A program made the position numbers and the translations under genes. Of a stretch of 64,000 bases of DNA, positions 21,233 to 31,933 are shown one piece after another. Each line of letters begins with the position of its first letter. The stretch's first letter is position 1. The stretch is from positions 118,293,900 through 118,357,899 of the forward strand of contig CM077158.1 in NCBI GenBank assembly GCA_039583875.1, given 5' to 3'. The DNA comes from Platanthera guangdongensis (taxonomy: Eukaryota; Streptophyta; Magnoliopsida; Asparagales; Orchidaceae). The notes beneath the pieces are model-generated. The model was not told the DNA's origin. It did not search any database and was given only the letters and a program-made list of their open reading frames with translations.

Positions 21233-22344
21233 TGTAACACCCCAATTTTTAGAACGAGTCTCTGGAAGCTATCACCCGCCAGTAATAGTTATCATGCGGT
21301 GGTAGCTTAACGTTGAGTGGCTAGGCGCTAAGAACGTAGAGTGGCCAGGCACTAAGAGCATTGAGTGGCCAGGCGCTGAGAGCGTTGGATGCTAGCGCAC
21401 AGCGTTAGCTAGGTACCGCTCAGCGATAGCTCTATTTAGTTGAGTGCGATCGAAAGGTCTGTTTGTCGAGCGCTGGAGGATTACCTCCCGTTAGTAGTAG
21501 CTATCACCCGGCGATAGCCCTGTTTCGTCGAACAAACTGCCCTGTTCGTTGAACGCTGAGTTTTTAAAAAAACATCGAGTTCTCGAGAAAAATGCTACCA
21601 CACGACATTAGCCTTATGACCAGAATTAGCGCAACATTATTTTCTGGTTGAGTGCTGGGGAACCTACCGCTCGGCGGTAGGTAGTTACCGCCCGACAGTA
21701 GCAAATGGAAGCAGTTATGTAGTTTGGCTTTATAGCCATCCAATTTCATTTAGGATTCGATCCTAAGGCCCAAGACTCTCCTCCAGAGTCCATATAAAGG
21801 GCTAAACCATTGTTTCTCCTCATCTTTCTCATTTTGGAAGGGAGAGTTAGGGTTTTGAGGTGAAAGGAGGGAGGAGGAGGAATAGAGCTTTCTTCCGCCT
21901 TTGACAGACCTTTAGACCTCCGATCGCCGTTCCGAGGCCAGATCTGTGAAGGGTATATGAAGTCGCTCGTTCTCACCCATAGAAGATAAGGGTTTCATGG
22001 CTAAGAAGAAAATTCGTAAGGTAACGAAACTTCTCCTCTCGGTTTTAGGATGCATGCATGGCATCTACACTTTCCTTGTTGTCTTTCAAGCATTCTATGC
22101 ACCGTATCTCTCAAATGAAAGGGATTTGGGTTGCCATGGTTCAAGAAGAGCCACCGGGTCAATTGAGTCCATCCCCGACATGATATGGGTGAATCCGTAG
22201 TCGCGACTGTTAGTCCGACTTGGTGATGTTGCATAGCGAGCCTTAAGGATTTTGTAGAAATTCGTTAGCGGCAAGACATTGTTTGTGATGTTGTATGTCC
22301 CCCCTTATTCCGAGCGAGTATGCGTAATCGAAACTAGACAAGGT

Positions 22345-22490
22345 TAGCTCGGCTGTGATAGTAGATGGTTTCCTTGGGGCGTGGGACCGCACAAGGTTAG
22401 CTTTGTTGTGATGGGAGATGGTTTCCTTGGGGCACAGGACCGGACAAGGTTAGCTCCATTGTGATGGTAGATGGATTCCTTGGGGAACGA
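22345..22490 (+). repeat. Gypsy2 LTR tandem repeat, ~55-bp unit
   Basis: About three copies of a unit containing GGACAAGGTTAGCTC, TGTGATGG and TAGATGGTTTCCTTGGGG occur. It recurs at 29388-29545 in the other LTR. Confidence 0.8.
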
Positions 22491-22784
22491 GAACGTTACG
22501 CTACCAATGTTGGATTATGGTGGGATAGGATTGGGATTGTGATGTGGTAAGGTGTGAATTGTCTTTGCGGTCTGCTGGCTAGCCCATGACGTTGCAAAGT
22601 CATGTGTGGAGAGTGTCCCGGAGAGAAAAGTCCCCTTCTGTGGAACTGACGAGAACGCTGAGCTTTGGGCAATCCCGGACGATTCCAGCTGGGTCCCTCT
22701 GGGTATCCTTTGGTGAACTTGATCCCGATATTAGAGTCGGGCCTGCGTCATCACGAACAGGTAGGGTCTAGGAAGGGTTCTTAT

Positions 22785-23000
22785 CTATTTGTTTGTGTTT
22801 GCGGCTTGTATGCCATTTGGGGGAATTTAGAGTACCATTGTGTTTGCGGCTTGTATGTCATTTGGGGGAATTTAGAGTACCCTTGTGTTTTCAGATTGTA
22901 TGCCGTTTGGGAGAATTTAGAGTACCCTTGTGTTTGTGACTTATATGCTATTTGCGGGGGATTTATAGTACCCTTGTGTTTATGGCTTGAACTCCGAAGG
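22785..23000 (+). repeat. Gypsy2 LTR tandem repeat, ~47-bp unit
   Basis: About five copies of GTGTTTGCGGCTTGTATG, TTTGGGGGAATTTAGAGTA and CCCTT occur. It is repeated in the 3' LTR at 29835-30060. Its translation gives a repetitive Cys/Trp peptide that I regard as meaningless. Confidence 0.85.
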
Positions 23001-23716
23001 GGAAATTGAAAGTACCCAATGTGATGATGTGTTAGAAGCATACGCTTTAGGGTGCATTGGGTGAAACCCAGGATTGCATTCATACTGCATTGTAGGCCCC
23101 TTTTATTATATGCTCAACATATAAACGTGTTTGTTGTATGAGACAGCAAAACCTGTTTTATAGCTTTAAATGTATTTGTATTGTTGCATACAAAGTGCTC
23201 ACCTGTAGGGTGATGGAGTGCCTCGGGGTCCATTATGGATGGCTGGGAGGAGATTTGTTGGCTACACAATTGAGATCAGCCTTTGCTGACCCACATTACA
23301 ACCAAATTTTTAACAGATCAAGGATCGCAAGCAGGAGCAAGCTCGCCTTCCAAAAAGTCCTATGGCGCATGAAGTGATCTTTCTATAATTTTCATGTATT
23401 CTGATTGAATGTTATGCTCCATGAAATGTAATCCGGCTTGCATGTTGAGGTAGCTTAGGAGTGCATGTGCATGTTGTTATTGTTTAATGATACTTAAGTC
23501 TTGGACTTATGATGTGTAGGCCCTAAGGCCATTTTTATACTCTTTGTTTGGTGGATAACTTCTAGTTTTGATTTTATGTGTCCATTGTTTATGTCTGAGT
23601 TTTGAGTTTAGAATGTTTACATATCATCTTTTAATGCTAAAACTGTGGAGTCTGTATGTTGTGGGGACCCAGCCGGACCCATATTATACGGTTATTATAG
23701 GGGAGGTGTTCTAATT

Positions 23717-23729
23717 TGGTATTAGAGGG
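23717..23729 (+). other. Gypsy2 primer-binding site
   Basis: TGGTATTAGAGGG is the initiator-Met-type site with one C-to-T change. Confidence 0.75.
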
Positions 23730-23854
23730 AGGTTAGTGTCTAAGGTATGTCTTTGTTGATGAATATCCTAAATGAATTGCTTAAAGAAGTTATCCACGTA
23801 GTAGTATCGCTTGACGGTGTGTGTCATTGTGTTTAGTTGTGTGACTAGAAGCAA

Positions 23855-24577
23855 GCTGAGTTTGCAAGTTTCATGTTGGAGGGCAATGCTAAGCTGTGGT
23901 AGGTGAGCCATAGCGGTCTCCAGTTTCCTGGTCGCACCCCGACGATGGAGGAGTTCGGAAATGCTATCTTGAAAAAGTACATTCCTGCGTCAACGAGGTT
24001 AGACCTTCAGAGGCAATTCCTGCACTTGGTGCACCGAGACAAGACGGTGGATGAGTATATTTAGGAGTTTACTCGGTTGGGCCGTTATGTTGGAACGACC
24101 ATGGCTGACGATGTGGAGAGTGACAACCTCTTCTACCACGGACTGAGGGAGAATCTGAGGCAACCCCTCATATCTATGAAGAATGTTGGTTTCAATGAGC
24201 TGGTTGAGGCTACCAGAATGTTGGAGAGCGAACCCAACATCAAAGGGTTTTGCCGCCAAGCAGGGAGAAGGAGAGGCTTCTAAATCTCAAGGAAGGGCTG
24301 ATGGGAGTAAGTGGAAGAAGAAGTCCCATCCCTATAGGATTTGGGAGAAGGATAGTATGGAGTTGGGGGGGTCTCTTTTCAAGGGACCACGATGGTGCTT
24401 CCAGTGCGACAAACCAGGCCACATAGCTCGTTTCTGTACTAAGGGTGGCACGGAGCAGGAGCCGAGACAAGAACAGTCCGTGCGCTCCGGGCCCAGCGCA
24501 GTGGAGATAGGAAAGATGGTGGAGTCCGGAGCTTCTCCTTTCCATCCCGTGCTTCCAAGGGCTTATAACCTTGGGTA
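23855..24577 (+). pseudogene. Gypsy2 gag, N-terminally truncated
   Basis: The region reads as the C-terminal half of a retrotransposon gag (MEEFGNAILKKYIP, LVHRDKTVDEYI, LRENLRQPLIS) and then zinc knuckle CFQCDKPGHIARFC (near 24397-24438). The N-terminal half expected between 23730 and 23855 is missing. In-frame TAG codons occur near 23900 and 24062, and a frameshift near 24280. Confidence 0.85.
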
Positions 24578-24599
24578 GCAGGAAGCAATCCAACAACCC

Positions 24600-24993
24600 G
24601 ATGTGGTGACAGGCTTTATGTTAGTTTCTAGGTACGCCGCTAGGGTATTGTTTTATATGGGAGCTTCGCACTCCTTCCTTGCGGAAAGCTTTATCCGGAG
24701 GATTGGAGTTGAGCTATTCTCGGCGGACACATAGCTGAAGGTGTGCTTGCCCAATATGTCATCCATGACTACCGGGGCGAAGGGTCGCAGTTGTTGGAAT
24801 CTGGATGGAGTTGACTTCAGGTTGGTATCGGCGGTTATACCGTTAGTTGAGTTCGATTTAATATTGGGAATGGGCTGGTTTGCAGATAAGTGTGCCAGTA
24901 TTGACTGCCAACCTATGGTGGTGACCCTGAGAAGTGAAGGGCAGGAAGAAGTTACATTTGAGGGCATTAGTGGAGTGGCCTTCTCCTTGAATT
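24600..24993 (+). pseudogene. Gypsy2 protease
   Basis: It resembles gypsy aspartic proteases (SRYAARVLFYMGASHSFL, then LILGMGW near 24865). The catalytic Asp-Ser/Thr-Gly is degraded: the Asp position before GASHSF is occupied by Tyr-Met. A TAG interrupts it near 24733. Confidence 0.8.
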
Positions 24994-25039
24994 AGGCCAT
25001 GCAGTTGGTGCAGGCAGTTAACCAGGGAGGAGTAGCTCT

Positions 25040-26450
25040 TGTTGCATTGTTGGAGGTTCTCCTTTCCAGGCTGTCACTTGGAGATGTGGCGGTAGTGGCA
25101 AAGTTCAAGGATGTGTTTCCCGAGGAGCTTCCTGGAGCACCTCCTCAATGGGAGATCGATTTCTCGATTAAGGTGGTTCCAAAGGCTAGGCCGGTGCCAA
25201 ATCCACCTTTTAGGATGGCACCAAAAGAGTTGGCTGAACTCAAAGTACCGTTGTAGGAACTGTTAGAGCAGGGGTATATTAGACCAAGTTCTTCATCTTG
25301 GAGCGCGCCAGTGTTGTTTATGAAGAAAAAAAACGGTAGTATACGGTTGTGCATAGACTACCAAGAGTTGAATAAACTAACTGTCAAGAATAAGTATCTG
25401 ATTCCTCGGATATACGGCCTGTTCGACCAGCTGGTGGGGTCAGTGGTGTATTCTAAGTTGGACTTCAAGTCAAGATACTATCACTTGCTGATTCGAGATG
25501 AGGACATACCCAAGACGTCTTTTGGAACGAGGTGTGGTCATTTCGAGTTCTCGGTGATACCGTTTGGGTTGACGAACACACCATCAGTATTCATAGATTT
25601 GATGAATCTAGTATTTCATGAATACTTGGACTCTTTCATTGTCGTCTTTTTCGATGATATTTTGGTATACTCTAAATCGGAGGCGGAGTATGAGACTCAT
25701 TTGAGATCGGTGGGGCAAGTGTTGAGAGAGAACCAACTTTATGTAAAGTTCTCAAAGTGTGAGTTCTGGTTGGAGAAGGTTGAATTTCTGGGCATGTGAT
25801 TAGTGGTGATGGGGTGGCAGTGGATCCTGCAAAAGTGGAGGTCATCATAGATTGGCCAGTTTTGAGAACCGTGGTGGAAGTCCGAAGTTTCCTTGGACTA
25901 GCCGGGTATTATAGAAGGTTTGTGGAAAACTTTTTGCGGATAGCTCTACCCCTCACTTCTCTAACTCGTAAGGATCAGAAGTTTGTGTGGGCGCAATTGA
26001 GCAATTAGGCGTTTGACACCCTAAAGGAAAGAGTGATGACAGCTCCAATCCTAAGTCTACCTAAAGGGACTGAAAGATTTCAGATTTTCAGTGACGTATC
26101 AGGATGCGGTTTGGGTTGCGTGTTGGTGCATCATGGCAGTGTGATAGCCTTTAGTTCCAAGCAGTTGAAGCCTCACGAGAGGAATTACCCCGTCCATGAC
26201 TTGGAGTTGGTGGCGGTAATTTTTGCGCTAAAGTTGTGGCGGCACTATGTGTATGGTGGGAAAGTGGAGATCTTCACGGACCACAAAAGCCTGAAGTATC
26301 TTCTAGACCAAAAGGACTTTAATATGCGGCAACGCAGATGGTTCGAGTTCCTTGGAGACTATGAATTGGCGATTCAGTATAAGCCAAGCAAAGACAACCC
26401 GGTGGCAGATGCCTTGAGTAGGAAATACTCTGGTCAAGGGTGTTGTATCG
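25040..26450 (+). pseudogene. Gypsy2 reverse transcriptase and RNase H
   Basis: The RT fingers ([22 protein letters not shown] near 25340) lead to catalytic FFDDILVYS (near 25647-25673). After a frameshift near 25793 (ending ORF ...FLGM) come the thumb/connection and an RNase H (FSDVSGCGLGCVL near 26080, FTDHKSLKYL near 26275, ADALSR near 26405). Stops occur at 25254 and near 26007. Confidence 0.92.
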
Positions 26451-27990
26451 AAGCCCATGATGAGCGGTTGATGCGGGTCGGTGAGTCCCTTATCATTAAG
26501 TGTGTAGCAAGAGACGATTCAAGCATGGCTCGATTGAACTGGATCGAGTTACAGAATGACTTATTCAGTCATATATGGGAAGCGACTAGTTTGGAAAAAG
26601 AGTTGCAGTCATTCGTGGTGGAAGCTCAAACGGGTGAGTGTAGCGCCTTGGAGATGATTGATGGGGTCTTGAGGAAGGACAGAAGAATATGTGTACCACA
26701 GTTCGACAAGCTCCATGAGGAGTTGATGTTTGAGGCTCACTTTACGAAGTACTCCATTCACTCAGGCAGTATAAATATGTACTTGGATATGAACAAATCC
26801 TTTTGTTGTCATGGTTTGAAGCGTGTTATAGCTTTGAACTTGAGTCGGTGTCAAACTTGCGCCTTAGTGAAGGCAGATTGTCAGAAGCCAGGACGGGTTC
26901 CTGAAGCTTCTTCCGATTCTCGAATGGAAGTTTCATGACATCTCCATGGATTTTGTGCATGGCTTACCTCGATCTCAGCAGAGAAACGAAGTGATTTGGG
27001 TGATTGTGGATCGCTTGACCAAAGTGGCACATTTCATCCCAAACCAGAAAGAGGACAGCGTGGAGAAGCAGGTAGAGTTGTATGTTCGCAACATTATACG
27101 ACTACATGGGATTCCTAAAAGTATAATTAGTGATCGCGACGGACGATTCACGTCTAAAGACTGGAGCTTGGTTCAAAAAAGTCTGGGCAGGAAGCTTAAG
27201 TTCAGTATGGCGTTCCATCCTCAAACTGATGGACAAACAGAAAGAACGAACCATATAATGGATGATATACTAAGAATGTGTACTCTTGACTTTAGTAAGT
27301 AGTGGGAAGATCACCTCTTCATGGTAGAATTCGCCTATAACAACAATTACCAATCAAGTATAAAGATGGCGCCATACAAAACTTTGTATGGGAGGCGGTG
27401 TCGAACGCCTATGTCGTGGATAGAGGCGGGTGACACAAAATTTTTGGGAAAAGAAGTGGTGGCTGATGCATCCGAGTTGGTGCGAAACATTAAGGAGCGC
27501 ATGAAGGTTGCCTAGGACCGGCAAGCAAAGTATTTTAATGCGTTAGGAAAAGTAGTCGTCGCTAATTCACATAAGAATGTGGAGTTTGCGGTAGGCGACT
27601 GGTTGTATCTAAAGATCAAGTCGTTCAAAGGCATTTCGCGGATTCGCCGACTCAAGAAGTTGAGTCCGAGTTTTTTGGGGGAGTTTGAAGTTTTGGAACG
27701 CATTGGAGAATCAGCTTACCGGTTTGCGTTGTCCCCAGAGCTGAGTGGATTACAGGATGTTTTCTATATCTCCGTCTTGAGAAATTCCTTGGTGGAGGTT
27801 AGTGTGGTGATCGAACCCGCGATGGTGCCGATAGAAGAGGACCTGAGGATGAAAGTGCGCCCGGTGTGCATAGAGCATTCAAAAGTTCGGCAATTGCGGA
27901 ACAAAGAAGGTGCGCTGGGACAACTACGTGCGAGATGAGTTCTCTTGGGAGCGTGAGCAAGCAATGTGCGAGGACTATTCGAAATTATTT
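26451..27990 (+). pseudogene. Gypsy2 integrase with Tekay-type C-terminal tail
   Basis: It has a zinc-binding region with CQTC (near 26850), the DDE core (VIVDRLTKVAHF near 27005, SDRDGRFTS near 27132, FHPQTDGQTERTN near 27215), and the GPY-like region (KLSPSFLGEFEVLERIGESAY). The C-terminal tail shifts frame near 27912 and ends at 27990 with a WEREQAM...LF end typical of Tekay/Del elements. Stops occur near 27300 and 27513, and a frameshift near 26905. Confidence 0.9.
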
Positions 27991-27998
27991 TCATAGTG

Positions 27999-28176
27999 TT
28001 GTTGGAACAATGTGTTGGTAAGTGGAGCAATCTTTCTACTGTCATTATGAATGGAGTTGTTCCTATAACATTGTTGTAACAATGCTTTGCCTTGTAGCAA
28101 CTTTATTCTTGCTGATTGCCCGAATGATATTGGTCTGGGTGGGTTGTTGTAACAAAACTTTAATGTGTTGCAACAA
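27999..28176 (+). repeat. Gypsy2 3' untranslated region with four TTGTTGNAACAA palindromes
   Basis: Copies lie at 27999-28010, 28071-28082, 28144-28155 and 28166-28176, in a 240-bp non-coding stretch between pol and the purine tract. Confidence 0.7.
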
Positions 28177-28228
28177 TTTTCTTGCTGTCTTCCTACATGA
28201 AGATTAATTTCGGGGACGACATTCTTTT

Positions 28229-28242
28229 AAGGGGGGAAGAGT
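28229..28242 (+). other. Gypsy2 polypurine tract
   Basis: AAGGGGGGAAGAGT directly precedes the 3' LTR. Confidence 0.85.
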
Positions 28243-30760
28243 TGTAACACCCCAGTTTTCAGAATGAGTCTCTAGAAGCTATCGCCCGACGGTAGTAGTT
28301 ATCGCGTGACGGTAACTTAGTGTTGAGTGGCCAGGCGCTGAGAACATTGAGTGGCCAGGCGCTGAGAGAGTTGAGTGGCCAAGAGGTGAGAACATTGGAT
28401 ACTAGCGCGCGATATTAGCTAGGTACCACTCGGCGATAGCTCTATTTCGTCGAGTGTCGATCGAAAGGTCTATTCGTCGAGTGCTGGAGGATTACCACAC
28501 AACAATAGTTGCTATCGCTCGGCGATAGCCCTGTTTTATCGAACGAAGTGCTCAGTTTGTCGAACGCTTAGTTTTTAAGAAAACGTTGAGTTCTCTAGAA
28601 ATATGTTACCGTGCGGCATTAGCATTATTGCCGGCGTTAGCATGATATTATTTTCTGGCCGAGCGCTCGGGAACCTACTGCTCGGTGGTAGGTAGTTATC
28701 GCTCGGCGGTAGCGGATGGAAGCAGTTCAGTCGTTTGGCTTTATAGCCATCCGATTTCATTTAGCATTCGATCCTAAGGGCGAAGACTCTCCTCTAGAGT
28801 GCTTATATAGGGATGAACCGTTGTTTCTCTTCATCTTTCTCATTTGGAAAGGGAGAGTTAGTGTTTTGAGGAGAAAGGAGGGAGCAGGAAGAAGTGAGCT
28901 GTCTTCAGCCTTTGACGGAGCTTTAGACCACCGATCGTCGTTCTGAGGCCAGATCCGTGAATGGGACATGAAGGCGCTCGTTTTCACCCATGCAAGACAA
29001 GGGTTTTATGCCTAAGAAGAGGATTCGTAAGGTAACGACACTTCTCCTCTCGTTTTTAGGATGCATGCATGGAATCAACACTTTTCTTGTTGTCTTTCAA
29101 GCATTCTAGGCACTGTATCTCTCAAATGAGAGGGATTTTGGTTGCCATGATTCAAGAGTAGCCACCGGGTCGATTGTGTCCATCCCCAGCATGATATTGC
29201 ATTAGTGATCCACTCCGTTAGCAGATTAGGCATTATTGGTGAAGCCGTAGTCGCGACCGTTAGTCCGACTCGGTGATGTTGCATAGTGAGCCTTAAGGAT
29301 TTTGTTGAAATCCGTTAGCGGCAAGACGTTGTTTGTGATATTATATGTCCCCCCTTATTCTACGCGAGCATGCGTAATCGGAATCGGACAAGGTTATCTC
29401 CATTGTGACGGTAGATGGTTTCCTTTTGGCGCGGGACCGGACATGGTTAGCTCCGTTATGACTTGAGATGATTTCCTTGGGACACGAGACCGGATAAGGT
29501 TATCTCTATTGTGACGGTAGATGGTTTCCTTGGGGCACAGGAACGTTGCGGTATGAATGTTGGATCAGGGTAGGAAAGGCTTAGTATTGTGATGTGCTAA
29601 GGCGTGACTTGTCTCTGCGGTTGGCTGACAAGCCCGTGACGTTGCAAAGTCATGTGTGGAGAGTGTCCCGACGAGACAAGTCCCCTTCTATGTAACTAAC
29701 GAGAACGCCGAGGTTTGGGCAAGCTCGGATGATTCCAGCTGGGTCCCGCTGGGTATCCTTCAGTGGACTTGATCCCAATATTGGAACATGGATTGGGTCA
29801 TCACAAAGGGTGTGATCTAGCAAGGGTTCTTATCGGTTTGTTTGTGTTTGCGGCTTGTATGCCGTTTGCGAGAATTTAGAGTACACTTGTGTTTGCAGCA
29901 TTATGTCATTTTGGGGAATTTAGAGTACCCTTGTGTTTGCAGCTTGTATGTCGTTTGGGGGAATTTAGAGTACCCTTGTGTTTGCGGCTTGTATGCCGTT
30001 TGGGGGAATTTGGAGTACCCTTATGTTTGCGGCTTGAACTTCAAAGTGTAAATTGGAAGTACCTGATGTGATGATGTGTTAGAAGGATACGCTTAAGGGT
30101 GTTTTGGATGAAACCCAGGGTTGTATTGGTGCTGCATTGTAGGCCCCTTTTATTATATACTCAACATAGAATCGTGCTTGCTGTATGAGACATCCAAACC
30201 TATTTTACAGCTTTAAATGTATTTGTATTGTTGCATACGAAGTGCTGACCTGTAGGGTGATGGAGTGCCCCGGGGTCTATTAGGGACGGTTGGGAGGAGA
30301 TTTGTTGGTTACACAGTTGAGGTCAGCCTTTACTGACCCACATTACAACCCAATTTTTTACAGGGTAAGGATCGCAAGCAGGAGCAAGCTCGCTTGCCAT
30401 TAAGGCCTAAGCCGCATGAATTGATCATTCTCTTATTTGTATGTATTCTGATTGAATGTTATGCTACATGAAATGTAATACGGCTTGCATGCCGAGGTAG
30501 CTTAGGAGTGCATGTGCACGATACTATTGTTTAATGATACTTAAATCATGGACTTGTGATGTGTAAGGCCCTAAGGAAATTTTGATACTCTTGGATTGGT
30601 GGATAACTTCTATTCTTGATTGAATGTGTCTACTGTTGATCTCTGATTTTGAGATTGGGTAGTTTACATATCAACTTTTAATGCTGAAGCTGTGGAGTCT
30701 GTATGTTGTGGGCCCCCGGCCGGACCTATATTATACGGTCATTACAGGGGAGGTGTTACA
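28243..30760 (+). repeat. Gypsy2 3' LTR
   Basis: Partner of 21233-23713 with the same tandem-repeat blocks. The TATA-like TTATATAGGG is at 28803-28812. Clear divergence from the 5' LTR (many substitutions and small indels) indicates an old insertion. Confidence 0.92.
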
Positions 30761-30765
30761 CTAAG

Positions 30766-31854
30766 TCTACATATGCTGATTCATGATGACATTAGCAGAA
30801 ATTCAAATGTTATGAGAATAGAACAATAGATGACAAATGGCACTGCTTGCCTGTCGTACAATATTTAATGCAAAAGACAAGTTTTAGCTACCAACTCCTG
30901 GTGGACCCTCTGTTCAAAGAACCATTGGATGATGGAATAGAAAAAGAGGTGGTCAACGAAGAAGATATAGACTTTTCGAGAATTATAGAGCTTCATCTTC
31001 TTCCTCTCGACCTAGTTGCAGAGTTGAAGAACTTGCTCCTTATGTTCAAACAAGAAGTTCAAGAAAGTTAGTTGTTGATATTATCATCTTCAATGGCTAC
31101 TTCAGAGAGTTTTCTCTCAGAGGTAGAAGAAGAAACAGAGAAATCCTTTGTTGCAGTTACTTCACAGCTCAAGTAGAACTAATCTTGAATATCCATTCCT
31201 AAAGCTGTGAAGAATAAAGGACTGAATCATTATAGTTCAGGAAAATGGAGACTCAGAGATTGTTTCTTTTCAGTAATTCATCAACACCAACCAACCGTTC
31301 TTTTGTAGGACAGTCACTGATCTGAGTGTAAGCCAGATCAATAAAGGCTGAAGTAGGATCTTTCAGTAGATCTAAGTTGTAGGGCCTTTGGGCCTGAGTT
31401 GTAGGATTCCAGTTGGGAATCTGAGTGGTAGGATTCTTCTGTGGATCTAAGGTAGGGCTTTCCTCTAAGTCTGAGTGTTGGACATTGAGTTAAAGTCTGA
31501 GGTAGGCCTATGTGCCTGAGTTGTAGGAGAATATTTCTCTGAATATAGGGCCTTAGGCCTGAATATAGGACTTGGAGGAGTCGGATATATCCTTAGGGAT
31601 TTGTGTTGTAAGATCTTGAAGCCGAGTTGGAGAAGTTGGCCATGCCTAACAAACTATTAGAAAGGTGGGAGGGACAACTGATGTACCAATACTCTGTGGA
31701 ACCACTATAAACCATTTGGGTGCTAATTGTGTGTTTTTGAAAGCAAACCTAAACTAATCACAACACACCAAAGTCAAAAGAAATTACAAAAAGGAAGAAA
31801 TACCTATTCACTCCCCTTTAGGTGTTTATCTACTCTTGATTCTAAAGACTTTCA
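30766..31854 (+). repeat. Sirevirus H: 5' LTR, second part
   Basis: It continues the H LTR after Gypsy2 and ends ...GACTTTCA. It includes the hairpin row (31327-31620), a GATGTACC...GGAACCACTATAAACC block shared with the other Sireviruses (near 31680-31710), and the C-rich-loop hairpin at 31802-31823. A short frame near 30847-31071 has no recognisable product. Confidence 0.8.
31327..31620 (+). repeat. Sirevirus H: row of small hairpins (decayed)
   Basis: Units follow the pattern GTAGG-stem-loop-stem-TGAG. Clear ones are GATTCC/GGAATC at 31405-31421 and GAGAA/TTCTC at 31527-31539. Others have GGCC/GGCC or GATC/GATC stems. Spacing is 20-35 bp. Confidence 0.6.
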
Positions 31855-31856
31855 AG

Positions 31857-31869
31857 TGGTATTAGAGGG
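31857..31869 (+). other. Sirevirus H primer-binding site
   Basis: TGGTATTAGAGGG is the initiator-Met type with a C-to-T change, two bases after the LTR end. Confidence 0.75.
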
Positions 31870-31933
31870 AGATTGCTCAAAAAAGGACTTAACAGTCTGA
31901 GCTGATCTACAGGAATAGCTATTGATATTCCTT

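Larger units (their letters stand above)
21233..23713 (+). repeat. Gypsy2 5' LTR
   Basis: It begins TGTAACACCC and ends GAGGTGTTCTA, a mutated form of GTGTTACA. A TATA box (CATATAAAGG) is at 21791-21800. It contains GCTATC(A/G)CCCGGCGATAGC-like palindromes near 21260-21520, three GTTGAGTGGCCAGGCGCT repeats near 21313-21380, and two tandem-repeat blocks further in. Confidence 0.92.
21233..30760 (+). mobile_element. Gypsy2: complete Tekay/Del-like Ty3/gypsy element inside the H LTR
   Basis: LTRs of 2481 bp (21233-23713) and 2518 bp (28243-30760) begin TGTAACACCCC. The target duplication CTAAG is at 21228-21232 and 30761-30765. A degenerate initiator-Met primer site and a G-rich purine tract are present. 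The internal region encodes gag, protease, RT, RNase H and integrase with a C-terminal tail typical of the Tekay chromovirus lineage. Many stops and frameshifts show a dead, fairly old copy. Confidence 0.93.

Noticed and set aside
22665..23009. ORF encoding a repeated Cys-Gly-Leu-Tyr...Trp peptide (also 29842-30051)
   Set aside because: It is a read-through of the 47-bp tandem repeat in the Gypsy2 LTR, present in both LTRs and in more than one frame.
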